Shown: positions 15,699 through 24,714, counted from the stretch's first letter. The stretch: DNA of 43,935 nt from Ignavibacteriales bacterium (GCA_016207415.1 JACQPT010000060.1:1-43935); one strand, 5' to 3'. Numbers and translations: made by a program. Notes: generated by a model not told the origin, from the sequence alone.

Positions 15699-16646
15699 TT
15701 ATTCCATTATTCTTTTCAAATCCGCTTCTGCCGCAATAAAGCCAAACGCCGCCCAGTATGTCCCGTCGATGACCTTCTGGAGGATTTCCGTCGCCTTTTC
15801 CTTCTGACCGTTGTAAAGATACCAGTTCGCAACACCGTACCCCTGCGTTGCGATGTCGAGGTCGCTTGCGTCCTTCGTGTTTAACAGAGAATCCACCGGT
15901 AGTTCGTTTTTGTACATGAGAAGTCTTTTGTGGTAGGCGTAGTTTTCGAGGATCTTCATATCCTTTGTGATCGGAACGAGAACGCGTGTTGCTTCCTCAT
16001 GGCGTCCAAGCCTCCGGTAGGTCATGTACAACCAATCGGTTGTTGCGCAGAGCATATCGGGATTTGTTGAGACTTTTATGCATTCGAGATAAGCCTGTAA
16101 CGCACCTTCAAAATCTCCCTTAAGGTAATACGCCAGTCCGAGATGATACCAAATGTTTGACTGAATAGTGCTTGTAGCGATGTTGAACTTGTTGGGCTGG
16201 CCGTCCGGTTCCACTTCATCGTGTTTTCCGCGAATCAGCTCCGACGCTTTCGTCAGGTCTTTGACCGCTTTGTCAAACTCCCGGACGGTAATGTAACGAT
16301 GTCCCCGATGTCGATAGAAGCGCGCATCGTTGGGAAAGAGGGCGATGCCCTTTGAAAAAAGGTCGAGCGCATCCTTATAGCGCCAGAGATAGGCGATCCT
16401 CCTGCCGAGCCAGATAATGTTTTCTGCATCTGCGGGATCGCGATCGTAGTTCGCCTTCGCAGCGGCAAGGTTGGAATCGAGCATTGACATCGTTTCTGCC
16501 GAAAAGGTAATCGGGTAAAGAGGCTTTCTAAAAAGAGACACGGCTTCCGGTTGTCGGAGAGCAGTCTGATACGCCTGGACATTCTGTCGATAACCGTAGC
16601 AGACTGTCGTGGTGATGATCGTCACCAGTAGGACGGAGGTCTTCAT
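15699..16646 (-). CDS. Exported TPR-repeat protein
   Basis: The 315-aa product has an N-terminal hydrophobic signal (about residues 1-20). At least four tetratricopeptide units follow between about 60 and 300, for example AENIIWLGRRIAYLWRYKDA and IWYHLGLAYYLKGDFEGALQ. TPRs mediate protein-protein contacts; the partner is unknown. It lies one base after the phosphohexomutase stop and one base before the EutN-like gene, so all are probably co-transcribed. No enzyme motif is visible. Confidence 0.85.
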   Translation of the reverse strand: MKTSVLLVTIITTTVCYGYRQNVQAYQTALRQPEAVSLFRKPLYPITFSAETMSMLDSNLAAAKANYDRDPADAENIIWLGRRIAYLWRYKDALDLFSKGIALFPNDARFYRHRGHRYITVREFDKAVKDLTKASELIRGKHDEVEPDGQPNKFNIATSTIQSNIWYHLGLAYYLKGDFEGALQAYLECIKVSTNPDMLCATTDWLYMTYRRLGRHEEATRVLVPITKDMKILENYAYHKRLLMYKNELPVDSLLNTKDASDLDIATQGYGVANWYLYNGQKEKATEILQKVIDGTYWAAFGFIAAEADLKRIME

Positions 16647-16647
16647 T

Positions 16648-18015
16648 TCAGCCTGGCGTTAATTCTCTGGTAAATCTCTGGACGATCTCTTCCGCCTGGT
16701 TTGTGGTTGGTGCCTCGGCGATGATTCTGACGATGGGTTCAGTATTGGATTTTCTGAGATGAGCCCAGGAGTCGGGAAAATCGATTTTCAATCCGTCGGT
16801 GGTTGTCACCTTCCCGTTGCCGGCATATTTCTGCTGTAAGCGACGAAGGGCTGAATCCGTGTCAGAGTCTGCAACAGCGATTTTTCCCTTTACAATACAG
16901 TACTGAGGAAGGGATTGTTTGAGTTCCGAAAGCGTTCCTCCAAACTCAGCAAGGTACTGCAGGACCAGTCCGATGCCGACCAGAGCATCGCGGCCGGGGT
17001 GAATTCCCGGGAGGATGACGCCGCCGCTGCCTTCACCTCCCACCACGGCGCCGACTTCTTTCATCTTCTTTGCAACATTGATCTCACCCACCGGCGTGCG
17101 CAGGACATGAGCTCCATATTGTCGGGCGATGTCATCAACTGCTCGCGTCGTCGAAAGGTTGACGACGACGCTGGACCCGCGCGACTTTGATGCGGGGAGC
17201 TTTTCCAGAACAAATTTCACTACGGTGGCGATGGTGTATTCTTCGCCGAAGGGCTCTCCTTTTTCATTAATCAGCACCAACCGGTCGACATCAGGGTCGA
17301 CGGCAATGCCGAGGTCGGCCTTTTCTCTCTTGACCCTTCTGCACAGGTCGGCAAGATTTTCGGGAACCGGCTCAGGTGTGCGCGTAAAAACTCCTGACAC
17401 ATCGCAATTCATCTCGACAACCTTGCATCCGAGTTTCTTCAAAAGCCTGGGCACAACCACTCCACCCGCCGCATTGATGCAATCCAGGACGACCCGAAGT
17501 TTTCGTTTTCTGATAACGTGGGGTTTAATGGCGGAATATGAAAGAACCGCGTCGATGTGCCTGTCAAGAAACGATTCGATGGACGTGTGCTTGCCTTGAC
17601 GATCCCATGAAGCATACTTCTGTTCCCCGGAGTCTGCAATTCTCCATAACTCACGATTCTCATCGGCATCCAGAAAAAGTCCTGAGGATGAGAAGAATTT
17701 CAACCCGTTCCACTCCATGGGGTTATGGCTTGCAGTGATCGATATGCCGCCCGAGGCTTTCAGTTTTTCGACGGCGAGAGCCACTGTTGGCGTTGGACAC
17801 ACGCCTACGGTTTTGACGTTACAGCCCATCTGAAGAAGCGTAGAGGAGACAAAGTGGCCGATACTTTTTCCGGTTACGCGTCCATCCCGGCCAAGGATAA
17901 TCGTGCCGTGTCCGCAGTATTCGGCATAGGCAGAAGCGTATTTTACGATGACTTCGGGCGTTAAACTCGATCCAACAACACCGCGAACGCCAGAAATACT
18001 CACCATTAAAGACAT
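16648..18015 (-). CDS. glmM: Phosphohexomutase, phosphoglucosamine mutase (GlmM) type
   Basis: Alpha-D-phosphohexomutase, probably converting glucosamine-6-phosphate to glucosamine-1-phosphate for cell-wall precursor synthesis. The 455-aa enzyme has the four usual domains. Near the start is SGVRGVVG, then the catalytic phosphoserine loop TASHNP (Ser96), the metal loop DPDVDRLVL, the sugar loop GGEGSGGVI, and the phosphate-binding RKSNTEPIVRIIAEA at the end. The sugar loop is not the GEQSGH of classical GlmM and resembles bifunctional phosphomanno/phosphoglucomutases, so substrate choice is less certain than the fold. First gene of the operon leading to dprA; a promoter-like pair lies 25-53 bases upstream. 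nagB and a GlmU-like gene elsewhere in the window support amino-sugar use. Confidence 0.88.
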   Translation of the reverse strand: MSLMVSISGVRGVVGSSLTPEVIVKYASAYAEYCGHGTIILGRDGRVTGKSIGHFVSSTLLQMGCNVKTVGVCPTPTVALAVEKLKASGGISITASHNPMEWNGLKFFSSSGLFLDADENRELWRIADSGEQKYASWDRQGKHTSIESFLDRHIDAVLSYSAIKPHVIRKRKLRVVLDCINAAGGVVVPRLLKKLGCKVVEMNCDVSGVFTRTPEPVPENLADLCRRVKREKADLGIAVDPDVDRLVLINEKGEPFGEEYTIATVVKFVLEKLPASKSRGSSVVVNLSTTRAVDDIARQYGAHVLRTPVGEINVAKKMKEVGAVVGGEGSGGVILPGIHPGRDALVGIGLVLQYLAEFGGTLSELKQSLPQYCIVKGKIAVADSDTDSALRRLQQKYAGNGKVTTTDGLKIDFPDSWAHLRKSNTEPIVRIIAEAPTTNQAEEIVQRFTRELTPG

Positions 18016-18039
18016 AAAGACCTGAAAAAAATCGAAGGC

Positions 18040-18068
18040 AATTTAAGGAATGACCTCCCGATAAGCAA
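18040..18068 (-). promoter_or_regulatory. Predicted housekeeping promoter of the glmM operon
   Basis: On the minus strand TTGCTT and TAAATT(G) are separated by 17 bases. The -10 box fits the TAnnTT pattern seen at other putative promoters in this window. Confidence 0.45.
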
Positions 18069-18116
18069 GAAATCGCGTTCCGGGTCACGACTTCGAAGTG
18101 GCCGCGGCATGACTGC

Positions 18117-18147
18117 TTGCACCTTTCCGCGACCGTGATTACCTTTG
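18117..18147 (+). promoter_or_regulatory. Predicted housekeeping promoter of the AMMECR1 gene
   Basis: TTGCAC and TACCTTTG are separated by 17 bases; the latter fits the Bacteroidota -7 box TAnnTTTG exactly. Transcription would start near 18154, so translation must start downstream, supporting the ATG at 18180. Confidence 0.55.
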
Positions 18148-18179
18148 GTGTAGAGAAAGAGGTCGGGTGGTCGTCAGAA

Positions 18180-18746
18180 ATGCACCTGAATGAATTTGAA
18201 AAGCGGGAGTTGCTGCGCCTCGCGCGGGAGAGCATACGATGTGGGATCAAGAGGCTCGAGCATGCTTCTTCGGAACCGGCTGGGGGGACATTCGATGAAC
18301 CGGCCGGTGCCTTTGTGACTCTCCGTTTGAGAGGAGAATTGCGTGGATGCATCGGTTACATCGAGCCACGACTTCCGCTGTTGAAAACTGTTGAAGAAGT
18401 GGCCGCAAAGGCTGCTCTGGAAGATCCTCGTTTCTATCCCCTCACGCTGCACGAATTCGAAGACATTGATATTGAAGTCTCTGTGCTTTCGCCGTTGCAG
18501 CGAGTAGAATCCATCGAAGATATCGAAGTAGGCAGACACGGTGTCGTTCTGGACGGGGGAATCACGCGGGGCCTTCTTCTCCCTCAGGTCGCTGAAGAGT
18601 TTCACTGGGATCGGGAAACATTCCTCAGGCACACAGCTGTGAAAGCCGGCCTGCCACCTGAGGCGTGGAATCACCCGGCGGTTCAACTGTACACCTTCAC
18701 CGTCGAAAAATTCTCTGAGTCAGACCTTGCTGTCAAGCCTCACTAG
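18180..18746 (+). CDS. AMMECR1-domain protein (AmmeMemoRadiSam protein A)
   Basis: The 188-aa protein belongs to the AMMECR1 family, which in many prokaryotes is found with a Memo-like protein and a radical SAM enzyme. The invariant RGELRGCIGYIEP is present, followed by AAKAALEDPRFYPL and ITRGLLLPQVAEE, covering the whole domain. The biochemical role of the family is not settled. I chose the ATG at 18180; an in-frame TTG at 18117 lies inside a promoter-like sequence. Only 5 bases separate it from the Memo gene. It heads a plus-strand operon that runs to the ZIP transporter. Confidence 0.92.
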   Translation: MHLNEFEKRELLRLARESIRCGIKRLEHASSEPAGGTFDEPAGAFVTLRLRGELRGCIGYIEPRLPLLKTVEEVAAKAALEDPRFYPLTLHEFEDIDIEVSVLSPLQRVESIEDIEVGRHGVVLDGGITRGLLLPQVAEEFHWDRETFLRHTAVKAGLPPEAWNHPAVQLYTFTVEKFSESDLAVKPH

Positions 18747-18751
18747 ATAAC

Positions 18752-19579
18752 ATGCAGAGTGTCCGTCCTCCCGTGGTTGCCGGGATGTTCTACCCTGATT
18801 CGCCGGTTATTCTCAAACGCGAACTCGAACAAATGATGCTGGAAGCAGTCCCGCGCCCGGTGGAGGGCTCTCTTGTCGGCATCATCTCGCCACACGCCGG
18901 ATACATGTATTCAGGGTCGACGGCAGCGCGCGCGTACGGACTTCTCGAGGGGAAATCCTACGATGCTGTCATCGTTGTTGGACCGAGCCACCGGGAATAT
19001 TTTTTCGGCATTTCGCTATGCGCCGGCGGAGCTTTTCGGACGCCTCTGGGAGACGTTCCGATCCATGAAGAGATACGTGCCGAGCTGGAAAACAAAACAG
19101 AGCACATCCTCATCTCCGAAACTGGCCACCGGGCGGAACATTCGGTGGAAGTACAGCTTCCGTTCCTTCAAAAGATGCTCGGCCGGTTCTCCTTTGTACC
19201 TGTCGTGATGGGAGATCAGAAACGCGAACTCTGTCAGGCGCTTGCTGAACGATTAGCCCTTGTCGCCCAGGGCAAGACGATACTCCTCGTCGCCAGCTCA
19301 GACCTTTCCCACTATTATTCCTACGACACAGCGGTTCACCTTGACCAGAAGATCATCCAGCGGGTGGAGGAATTCGACAGCGACGGCTTGATGAAATTGC
19401 TTGAACAGGAGGAAGCGGAAGCGTGCGGTGGCGGTCCGATGGTTTCTGTGATGCTGGCAGCGAAGAAACTGGGCGCAAATCGGTCGGAGATTCTCTTCTA
19501 CTGTAATTCGGGCGATATCACCGGGGACAAAGACCGGGTCGTGGGGTATCTCTCAGCAGCTCTCCTTCAAGTGAGGTAG
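18752..19579 (+). CDS. Memo-like protein (AmmeMemoRadiSam protein B)
   Basis: The 275-aa product is a full-length member of the MEMO family, related in fold to class III extradiol dioxygenases. It begins VRPPVVAGMFYP and has ISPHAGYMYSG, VVGPSHREYF, HRAEHSVEVQLPFL and SSDLSHYYSYDTA, the family's conserved His-rich positions. It partners with the AMMECR1 gene 5 bases upstream. The third member of the usual trio, a radical SAM enzyme, is not in this window. Its stop overlaps the next gene's GTG by one base. Confidence 0.93.
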   Translation: MQSVRPPVVAGMFYPDSPVILKRELEQMMLEAVPRPVEGSLVGIISPHAGYMYSGSTAARAYGLLEGKSYDAVIVVGPSHREYFFGISLCAGGAFRTPLGDVPIHEEIRAELENKTEHILISETGHRAEHSVEVQLPFLQKMLGRFSFVPVVMGDQKRELCQALAERLALVAQGKTILLVASSDLSHYYSYDTAVHLDQKIIQRVEEFDSDGLMKLLEQEEAEACGGGPMVSVMLAAKKLGANRSEILFYCNSGDITGDKDRVVGYLSAALLQVR

Positions 19580-20472
19580 TGCGCAAAGGACGTCGCAGGC
19601 TCCGGATAAGTCTTATCGGCGCTGGTAGCGTGGGTACCGCTCTAGCGGTGGCGCTGCATGAAAAAGGTCATTCGATTGTTGCGGTCGTGAGCCGTCACCG
19701 TTCTTCAGCCCAACGATGCGCAAAACTTGTTCAGTGCCGCCAATTTTCCCCAGAACTTTCGTCTCTCCCGTCACAGCAAGATCTCATTCTCATCGCAACA
19801 CCGGAGGACGCCATGAAACCCACGGTGAGGGATTTGTGGCGTCTCAACGTCACCTTTGACGGCACGTACGTCGCACACACTTCGGGGGTGTTCTCGGATG
19901 ACATTCTTCGGTCTCTCAGAACCCGCGGGGCACGAACGTTTTCCCTTCACCCGATACAGACGTTCCCGGGTAACCTGTCCGTCAAACACCACGTTCGTTC
20001 GTTGAAGGGAATCTCGTTCGGCGTGACGAGTGATCGTTCATCTCTTTCTTTTGCACGAGGTCTTGTCCGGGATCTCGGTGGCAAAGTCCTCCGGGTTCCA
20101 AAAGAAGCAAAAATTTTGTATCATCTTGCCTGTGTGTTTGCCTCGAATTTCCCCATCGGATTGCTGGGTGTGGTAGAAGAATTGACGCGGGAGTTTTCAG
20201 GAAGGGGAGCATTGAGTCATTTTAGAGAATTGGTTCATTCAAGCGTTACGAACGCCCTCTCCGTCGGCCCTCAGAGAGCGTTAACAGGACCGATTGTCCG
20301 GGGCAGCTCAGAAACAGTAAAACTCCACTTGCTGGAGTTGAAGAAAAAAAATAAGAATCTCATCGCGCTGTACCGGATTCTTGGTTTTCAAGCCCTGAAG
20401 CTCGCCTCGAAACAAAAACGACTATCGAGAAAACAAATCAGGCAAATGAAAAGAACCCTCAAATTTCGCTGA
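19579..20472 (+). CDS. Rossmann-fold / DUF2520 dehydrogenase-like protein
   Basis: The 297-aa protein has an N-terminal NAD(P)-binding domain with ISLIGAGSVGTALAVALHEKG (about residues 10-30) and a C-terminal DUF2520 helical domain (from about 135, SLHPIQTFPG, then CVFASNFPIGLL). The layout resembles ketopantoate or 6-phosphogluconate dehydrogenase-like enzymes, but the substrate is unknown. It starts at GTG overlapping the Memo stop (TAGTG), which supports co-translation. The end is very basic (KRLSRKQIRQMKR). Confidence 0.88.
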   Translation: MRKGRRRLRISLIGAGSVGTALAVALHEKGHSIVAVVSRHRSSAQRCAKLVQCRQFSPELSSLPSQQDLILIATPEDAMKPTVRDLWRLNVTFDGTYVAHTSGVFSDDILRSLRTRGARTFSLHPIQTFPGNLSVKHHVRSLKGISFGVTSDRSSLSFARGLVRDLGGKVLRVPKEAKILYHLACVFASNFPIGLLGVVEELTREFSGRGALSHFRELVHSSVTNALSVGPQRALTGPIVRGSSETVKLHLLELKKKNKNLIALYRILGFQALKLASKQKRLSRKQIRQMKRTLKFR

Positions 20473-20491
20473 GCGGACACTGGAAGGCATT

Positions 20492-21274
20492 ATGCGATAC
20501 GAAAACGTTATTTATGACATCAAGGACAATGTCGGGTTTGTCACCATCAATCGACCGGAGAAGCTCAACGCTCTCAATGCAAAGGCAAAGTCGGAATTGA
20601 GAGAGGTCTTTGAGAGTGCAAAGAATGAGTCGGCCGTTTTCGTTGTAATACTGACGGGGGCCGGCGAAAAATCTTTCGTCGCCGGGACGGATATAGGAGA
20701 GCTGACCGGGTTGGACACTGAAACCGGGAAGGCCTTTGCCGAAGGAGGCCAATCAGTGTTTAACCTGATAGAAAACCTCGGCAAACCTGTCATCGCAGCC
20801 GTGAACGGATTTGCGCTTGGCGGAGGTTGTGAGCTAGCCCTTGCATGCCACATCCGAATCGCTTCCGAAAACGCGAAGTTTGGCCAACCCGAGGTAAACC
20901 TGGGCATAATTCCAGGGTATGGTGGAACGCAGCGGCTTGCGCGTTTGGTCGGCAAAGGCAAGGCGATGGAAATGATTCTCACCGGAGATTCCGTCGATGC
21001 CCAGGAAGCGCTCAGACTCGGCCTCGTGAACAAGGTCGTCCCCCAACCGGAATTGATGAAAACAGCAGAGGCGATTGCTCAAAAAATCGTGGCCAAAGGA
21101 CAGTTCGCTGTGCGACTTGCTGTCAAAGCCGTGAACATGACGCAAGAGACGAACCTCACCGACGGACAGGCTCTCGAAGCAAGTTTGTTCGGAGTGTGCT
21201 GTGGCTCGGAGGATTTCAAGGAAGGAACCAATGCGTTTTTGGAAAAGAGAAAACCGAATTTCAAGAATAAATAG
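20492..21274 (+). CDS. Enoyl-CoA hydratase (crotonase family)
   Basis: Adds water to the double bond of 2-enoyl-CoA, as in beta-oxidation or butyrate-type metabolism. The 260-aa enzyme shows the crotonase fold. The two catalytic glutamates are present, Glu114 in ALGGGCELALA and Glu134 in FGQPEVNLGIIPG, and the oxyanion-hole loop FVAGTDIGEL is present. Length is normal. Closest in motif to short-chain enoyl-CoA hydratases (Crt/EchA type), though other crotonase reactions cannot be excluded. No other beta-oxidation gene is near. It lies within the AMMECR1-to-ZIP operon, 19 bases after the DUF2520 gene. Confidence 0.92.
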   Translation: MRYENVIYDIKDNVGFVTINRPEKLNALNAKAKSELREVFESAKNESAVFVVILTGAGEKSFVAGTDIGELTGLDTETGKAFAEGGQSVFNLIENLGKPVIAAVNGFALGGGCELALACHIRIASENAKFGQPEVNLGIIPGYGGTQRLARLVGKGKAMEMILTGDSVDAQEALRLGLVNKVVPQPELMKTAEAIAQKIVAKGQFAVRLAVKAVNMTQETNLTDGQALEASLFGVCCGSEDFKEGTNAFLEKRKPNFKNK

Positions 21275-21310
21275 TGAATATTCAATAACGAACAAGGAAT
21301 ATTGAATTTC
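21275..21310. repeat. AT-rich inverted repeat between two operon genes
   Basis: ATTCAATA at 21280-21287 and TATTGAAT at 21300-21307 form an inverted repeat in a short AT-rich spacer that stands out from the coding flanks. Similar AATATTCAAT-rich spacers are common between genes in environmental genomes. It could form a hairpin before the glyS start. Confidence 0.4.
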
Positions 21311-21318
21311 GAAGTAGG

Positions 21319-22794
21319 ATGAGTAAAACCGTTGATCAATCAAAGTTGATGGAAAAAATTGTTTCCCTGGCAAAGCGAAGAGGATTCGTTTATCAATCCA
21401 GCGAGATCTACGGTGGATTGAACGGTTGCTGGGATTACGGCCCGCTCGGCGTGGAAATGCTGAACAACCTGAAGCTTCAATGGTGGAGGAACATGACGTA
21501 TCGCGAAAATGTGGAAGGCATCGACGCAAGCATTCTGATGCATCCGAAGGTGTGGGAAGCGTCCGGCCACGTCGAGAATTTCACAGACCCGATGATCGAT
21601 TGCAGGCAATGCAAGATGCGCTATCGCCTGGATGTGCTGTTCGAAGAATTATCCGTGAAGAAAAAGAAGGAGGTTCTGCGAGAACTTGAGCCGCAGAGAT
21701 TTGCAGGCCAGCAAAAGGACGAAGTGATCATTGCGGAGTTTGAGAAAACAACTGCGAGTGACGGCACTGTGTCAAAAATTCTGACGTCCGTTTCCTGCCC
21801 AAACTGTGGCAACAAAGGCACTTTCACCGATGCGCGCAAATTCAATCTGATGTTCAAAACATTTGTGGGTCCCGTGGAGGATGCGTCGGCTGCCGTTTTT
21901 TTGAGGCCTGAAACAGCCCAGGGTATCTTTGTGAACTTCCTTAACGTGCAGTCAGCATCCCGTCAAAAACTGCCGTTCGGAATCGCTCAGATCGGCAAAG
22001 CGTTCCGCAACGAAATCAATACGAAAAACTTCCTGTTCAGGACGCGCGAATTCGAGCAGATGGAAATGCAGTTTTTTGTGAAACCGGGCTCTGACGACCG
22101 GTGGTTTGGATTCTGGCGTGCGGAACGCATGAAATGGTTCGAAGATCTTGGCCTGAAGAAAGAAAAGCTCCGATGGAACCAGCACCCGCCTAGCAAACTC
22201 GCGCACTATGCAAAAGACGCATACGACATCGAGTACGAGTTTCCGTTCGGCTGGGGTGAAATCGAAGGAGTCCACAACCGAACAGACTACGACCTTTCCA
22301 GGCATGAGCAATTCTCCGGAAAAAGTCTCAAGTATTTTGATGAAGAGTCGAAAGAGAAGTTCACTCCTTTTGTCATCGAAACATCTGCGGGCGCAAGCCG
22401 CTCCTTCATGGCTTTTCTGGTGGACGCCTATCACGAGGAACAGGCACCGACGGCTGAGGGGACACTGGAGGAGCGCACGGTGTTGAAGCTGCACCAGAAA
22501 CTTGCGCCGAACAAAGTTGCAATCTTTCCCCTTGTTAACAGGGACGGGATGCCCGAGCTCGCAAAGAAGATCGAGGCGGATTTGCGGTCGCACATGCGCG
22601 TTTTCTATGACGACAGTGGTGCGGTAGGACGCCGTTACCGCCGACAGGATGAGATCGGCACGCCGTATTGCGTTACCGTGGATTCGCAGTCACTGCAAGA
22701 CCAGACCGTGACTGTGCGGGACCGCGATTCCATGGAACAGGAACGCATCTCGATGGCGCATCTACGGGAATACTTTGCAGCGAAGCTGATTTGA
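21319..22794 (+). CDS. glyS: Glycyl-tRNA synthetase, single-chain type
   Basis: Charges tRNA-Gly with glycine. The 491-aa protein is the homodimeric class II form, not the two-subunit alpha/beta form. It starts with SLAKRRGFVYQSSEIYGG, and contains two zinc-binding Cys pairs (CRQC about residue 95 and CPNCG about 160). Class II motif 2 follows (GKAFRNEI, FRTREFEQMEMQFF), then motif 3-like ETSAGASRSFMAFL and a C-terminal anticodon-binding domain (about 390-491). Length is typical. The ribosome site is weak (AGTAGG close to the ATG). Confidence 0.97.
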   Translation: MSKTVDQSKLMEKIVSLAKRRGFVYQSSEIYGGLNGCWDYGPLGVEMLNNLKLQWWRNMTYRENVEGIDASILMHPKVWEASGHVENFTDPMIDCRQCKMRYRLDVLFEELSVKKKKEVLRELEPQRFAGQQKDEVIIAEFEKTTASDGTVSKILTSVSCPNCGNKGTFTDARKFNLMFKTFVGPVEDASAAVFLRPETAQGIFVNFLNVQSASRQKLPFGIAQIGKAFRNEINTKNFLFRTREFEQMEMQFFVKPGSDDRWFGFWRAERMKWFEDLGLKKEKLRWNQHPPSKLAHYAKDAYDIEYEFPFGWGEIEGVHNRTDYDLSRHEQFSGKSLKYFDEESKEKFTPFVIETSAGASRSFMAFLVDAYHEEQAPTAEGTLEERTVLKLHQKLAPNKVAIFPLVNRDGMPELAKKIEADLRSHMRVFYDDSGAVGRRYRRQDEIGTPYCVTVDSQSLQDQTVTVRDRDSMEQERISMAHLREYFAAKLI

Positions 22795-22807
22795 CAACGT
22801 GTTCTGA

Positions 22808-23971
22808 ATGCGCTGTCCGCCCCGTTTTCTTGCCATTATTCTTCTGGCCTTTCCCTTCCAAGTCAGTCCTTCTCAATGGCTGCCCGACCCTGAAATCGAC
22901 CAACGGATTCAGCTCGGGATCGACCACATCTACAACATCGAATTCGCAGCAGCAGATTCGATCTTTTCGGACATCATCCACAGGCGACCGGACCATCCTG
23001 TGGGATATTTTTTTCGTGCAATGGTTGTGTGGTGGCAGATCCTCACCAATTTCGATGACGAAGCCAAAGACGCGAAATTCACCGACATGCTCGAAGGCGT
23101 GATCGCCATGTGCGAGAAACGGCTTGACAAGGATCCGCGTGATGTAACGGCGTTGTTCTTCAAAGGAGGAGCGGTGGGCTTTCGCGGAAGGCTCAGGGCC
23201 AATCGGAGCAAATGGCTCAGCGCGGCGAACGATGGCATCGTAGCCCTGCCGATCGTCCGAAAGGCTTACGAGATCGACCCCAAAAATTATGACATCCTTC
23301 TTGGGATCGGCATTTACAATTACTATGCCGAGGTGGTGCCCGACAAGTATCCGGTCGTCAAGCCGTTCATGATTTTTTTTCCCAGCGGTGACCGCAAGAA
23401 AGGGCTCGAGCAGCTCGACCTGGCAGCCCGTTTTTCAAAATACGCGAGGACTGAAGCTTCGTATTTCCTGATGCAAAACAATTTCACATTTGAGAAGAAC
23501 TACATCAAGGCCCTGGAAATCGCCCGGCAACTTCACGTGCTCTACCCCCGCAACCCTCTGTTCCATCGTTATTTGGGTCGATGCCTCGTCAGTGTAGGGT
23601 TCTTAAGCGATGCGAATGAAGAGTTTGTGGAAATTGAAAAACGTTTCCGCCAGAAAGAGACCGGCTACGATATCTACGACGGGCGTGAGGCCTACTATTA
23701 TATCGGCAAATACGATTTTCTTGCCGGCAGGCTTGAGAAAGCTCTTGCCAGTCTCTTTACGTGCGATTCACTCTCCAGAAAAATCGACAAAGACGGCCCG
23801 TCCGGTTTCATGTCGCTTGCCAATCTCCTGATCGGAATGATCTATGACCTGCTGAACAAACGCGACCATGCGCTTCAGCAATACAAAAAGGTACTTGCCA
23901 TGAAAGAATACGAGACATCGCATCTGGAAGCGCGAAAATATATGATACGACCCTACAAGAGGAGCCAGTGA
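22808..23971 (+). CDS. Exported TPR-like protein
   Basis: The 387-aa product has a signal peptide (about residues 1-22) and a helical repeat architecture across its length, with tetratricopeptide features such as AYEIDPKNYDILLGIGIYNYY and KRDHALQQYKKVLAMKEYET. I recognise it only as a TPR protein; function unknown. It starts 14 bases after glyS without a clear ribosome site and overlaps the ZIP transporter gene by 4 bases, so translational coupling to that gene is likely. Confidence 0.85.
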   Translation: MRCPPRFLAIILLAFPFQVSPSQWLPDPEIDQRIQLGIDHIYNIEFAAADSIFSDIIHRRPDHPVGYFFRAMVVWWQILTNFDDEAKDAKFTDMLEGVIAMCEKRLDKDPRDVTALFFKGGAVGFRGRLRANRSKWLSAANDGIVALPIVRKAYEIDPKNYDILLGIGIYNYYAEVVPDKYPVVKPFMIFFPSGDRKKGLEQLDLAARFSKYARTEASYFLMQNNFTFEKNYIKALEIARQLHVLYPRNPLFHRYLGRCLVSVGFLSDANEEFVEIEKRFRQKETGYDIYDGREAYYYIGKYDFLAGRLEKALASLFTCDSLSRKIDKDGPSGFMSLANLLIGMIYDLLNKRDHALQQYKKVLAMKEYETSHLEARKYMIRPYKRSQ

Positions 23972-24714
23972 CGCTTCAGATCGTTATTTTCGGCTTTGTA
24001 GCGGCGCTGGCAGAGGTGCTCGGCGGTATTCTCGTTGTTTCACGTCAAGTGTGGCCGCGTCGTGTCCAGGAAACATTTCTCGCCCTTGGCGCAGGATTCA
24101 TCCTCGCACTCGTTTTCTTAAAGCTCATTCCGGCAAGTTTTTCAACATTGGGAGAAACCGCCGCCCTCTACATACTGGTCGGTTTTGCCGTGCTTCATTT
24201 TTTTGAACATGCGATCGTGGGGCATCTTCATTTCGGCGAGGAAATCCACGAGGGAGTCATGGTTTCAAGAACTGCAAGCCTCTCAGCGTTTGCCGGCCTC
24301 TGCATCCATGCCTTCTTTGATGGGCTTTCGATCTCTGTCGGAGTTCAGTTTGACGCCTTTCTCGGCTTGCTCATTTTTGCTGCAGTCCTCTTGCATAAAT
24401 TTCCGGAAGGGTTGACGATTGGATCAATCATGTCGTCAGGCCGCTACCCGAAGAAAGCAATCCTGCTGTCCACGATAGGAATCGGTCTGGCGACAATACT
24501 CGGAACATGTACGGTTTTTTTCTTCTCGAATGTTGACGCAGAGATTACCGGCAGTGCGTTTGCTTTTGCGGCGGGGACCGTCCTCTACGTAGGGGCAAGC
24601 GACCTTATCCCTGAAATCAACAAATCCCGTGATAGGATACCACCGCTGATGGTGTTTCTCGGGATGGTGCTCTTTTATGTGAGTGAGAGACTTCTCGAGG
24701 GTTTGCTCAGGTGA
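23968..24714 (+). CDS. ZIP-family divalent metal transporter
   Basis: Inner-membrane transporter expected to move zinc, iron or manganese into the cytoplasm. The 248-aa protein has about eight membrane helices. The metal-site signatures of helices 4 and 5 are present, CIHAFFDGLSIS (about residues 113-124) and LLHKFPEGLTIGS (about 141-153). A short His-containing loop, EHAIVGHLHFGEE (about 75-87), sits between helices 3 and 4, as usual. The start is GTG overlapping the TPR gene's stop (GTGA). The metal cannot be named from sequence. It ends the plus-strand operon. Confidence 0.92.
   Translation: MTLQIVIFGFVAALAEVLGGILVVSRQVWPRRVQETFLALGAGFILALVFLKLIPASFSTLGETAALYILVGFAVLHFFEHAIVGHLHFGEEIHEGVMVSRTASLSAFAGLCIHAFFDGLSISVGVQFDAFLGLLIFAAVLLHKFPEGLTIGSIMSSGRYPKKAILLSTIGIGLATILGTCTVFFFSNVDAEITGSAFAFAAGTVLYVGASDLIPEINKSRDRIPPLMVFLGMVLFYVSERLLEGLLR

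Noticed and set aside
18117-18179. TTG start for the AMMECR1 gene
   Set aside because: This stretch holds a TTGCAC-N17-TACCTTTG promoter-like pair, has no ribosome site, and the extra 21 residues are not part of the domain.
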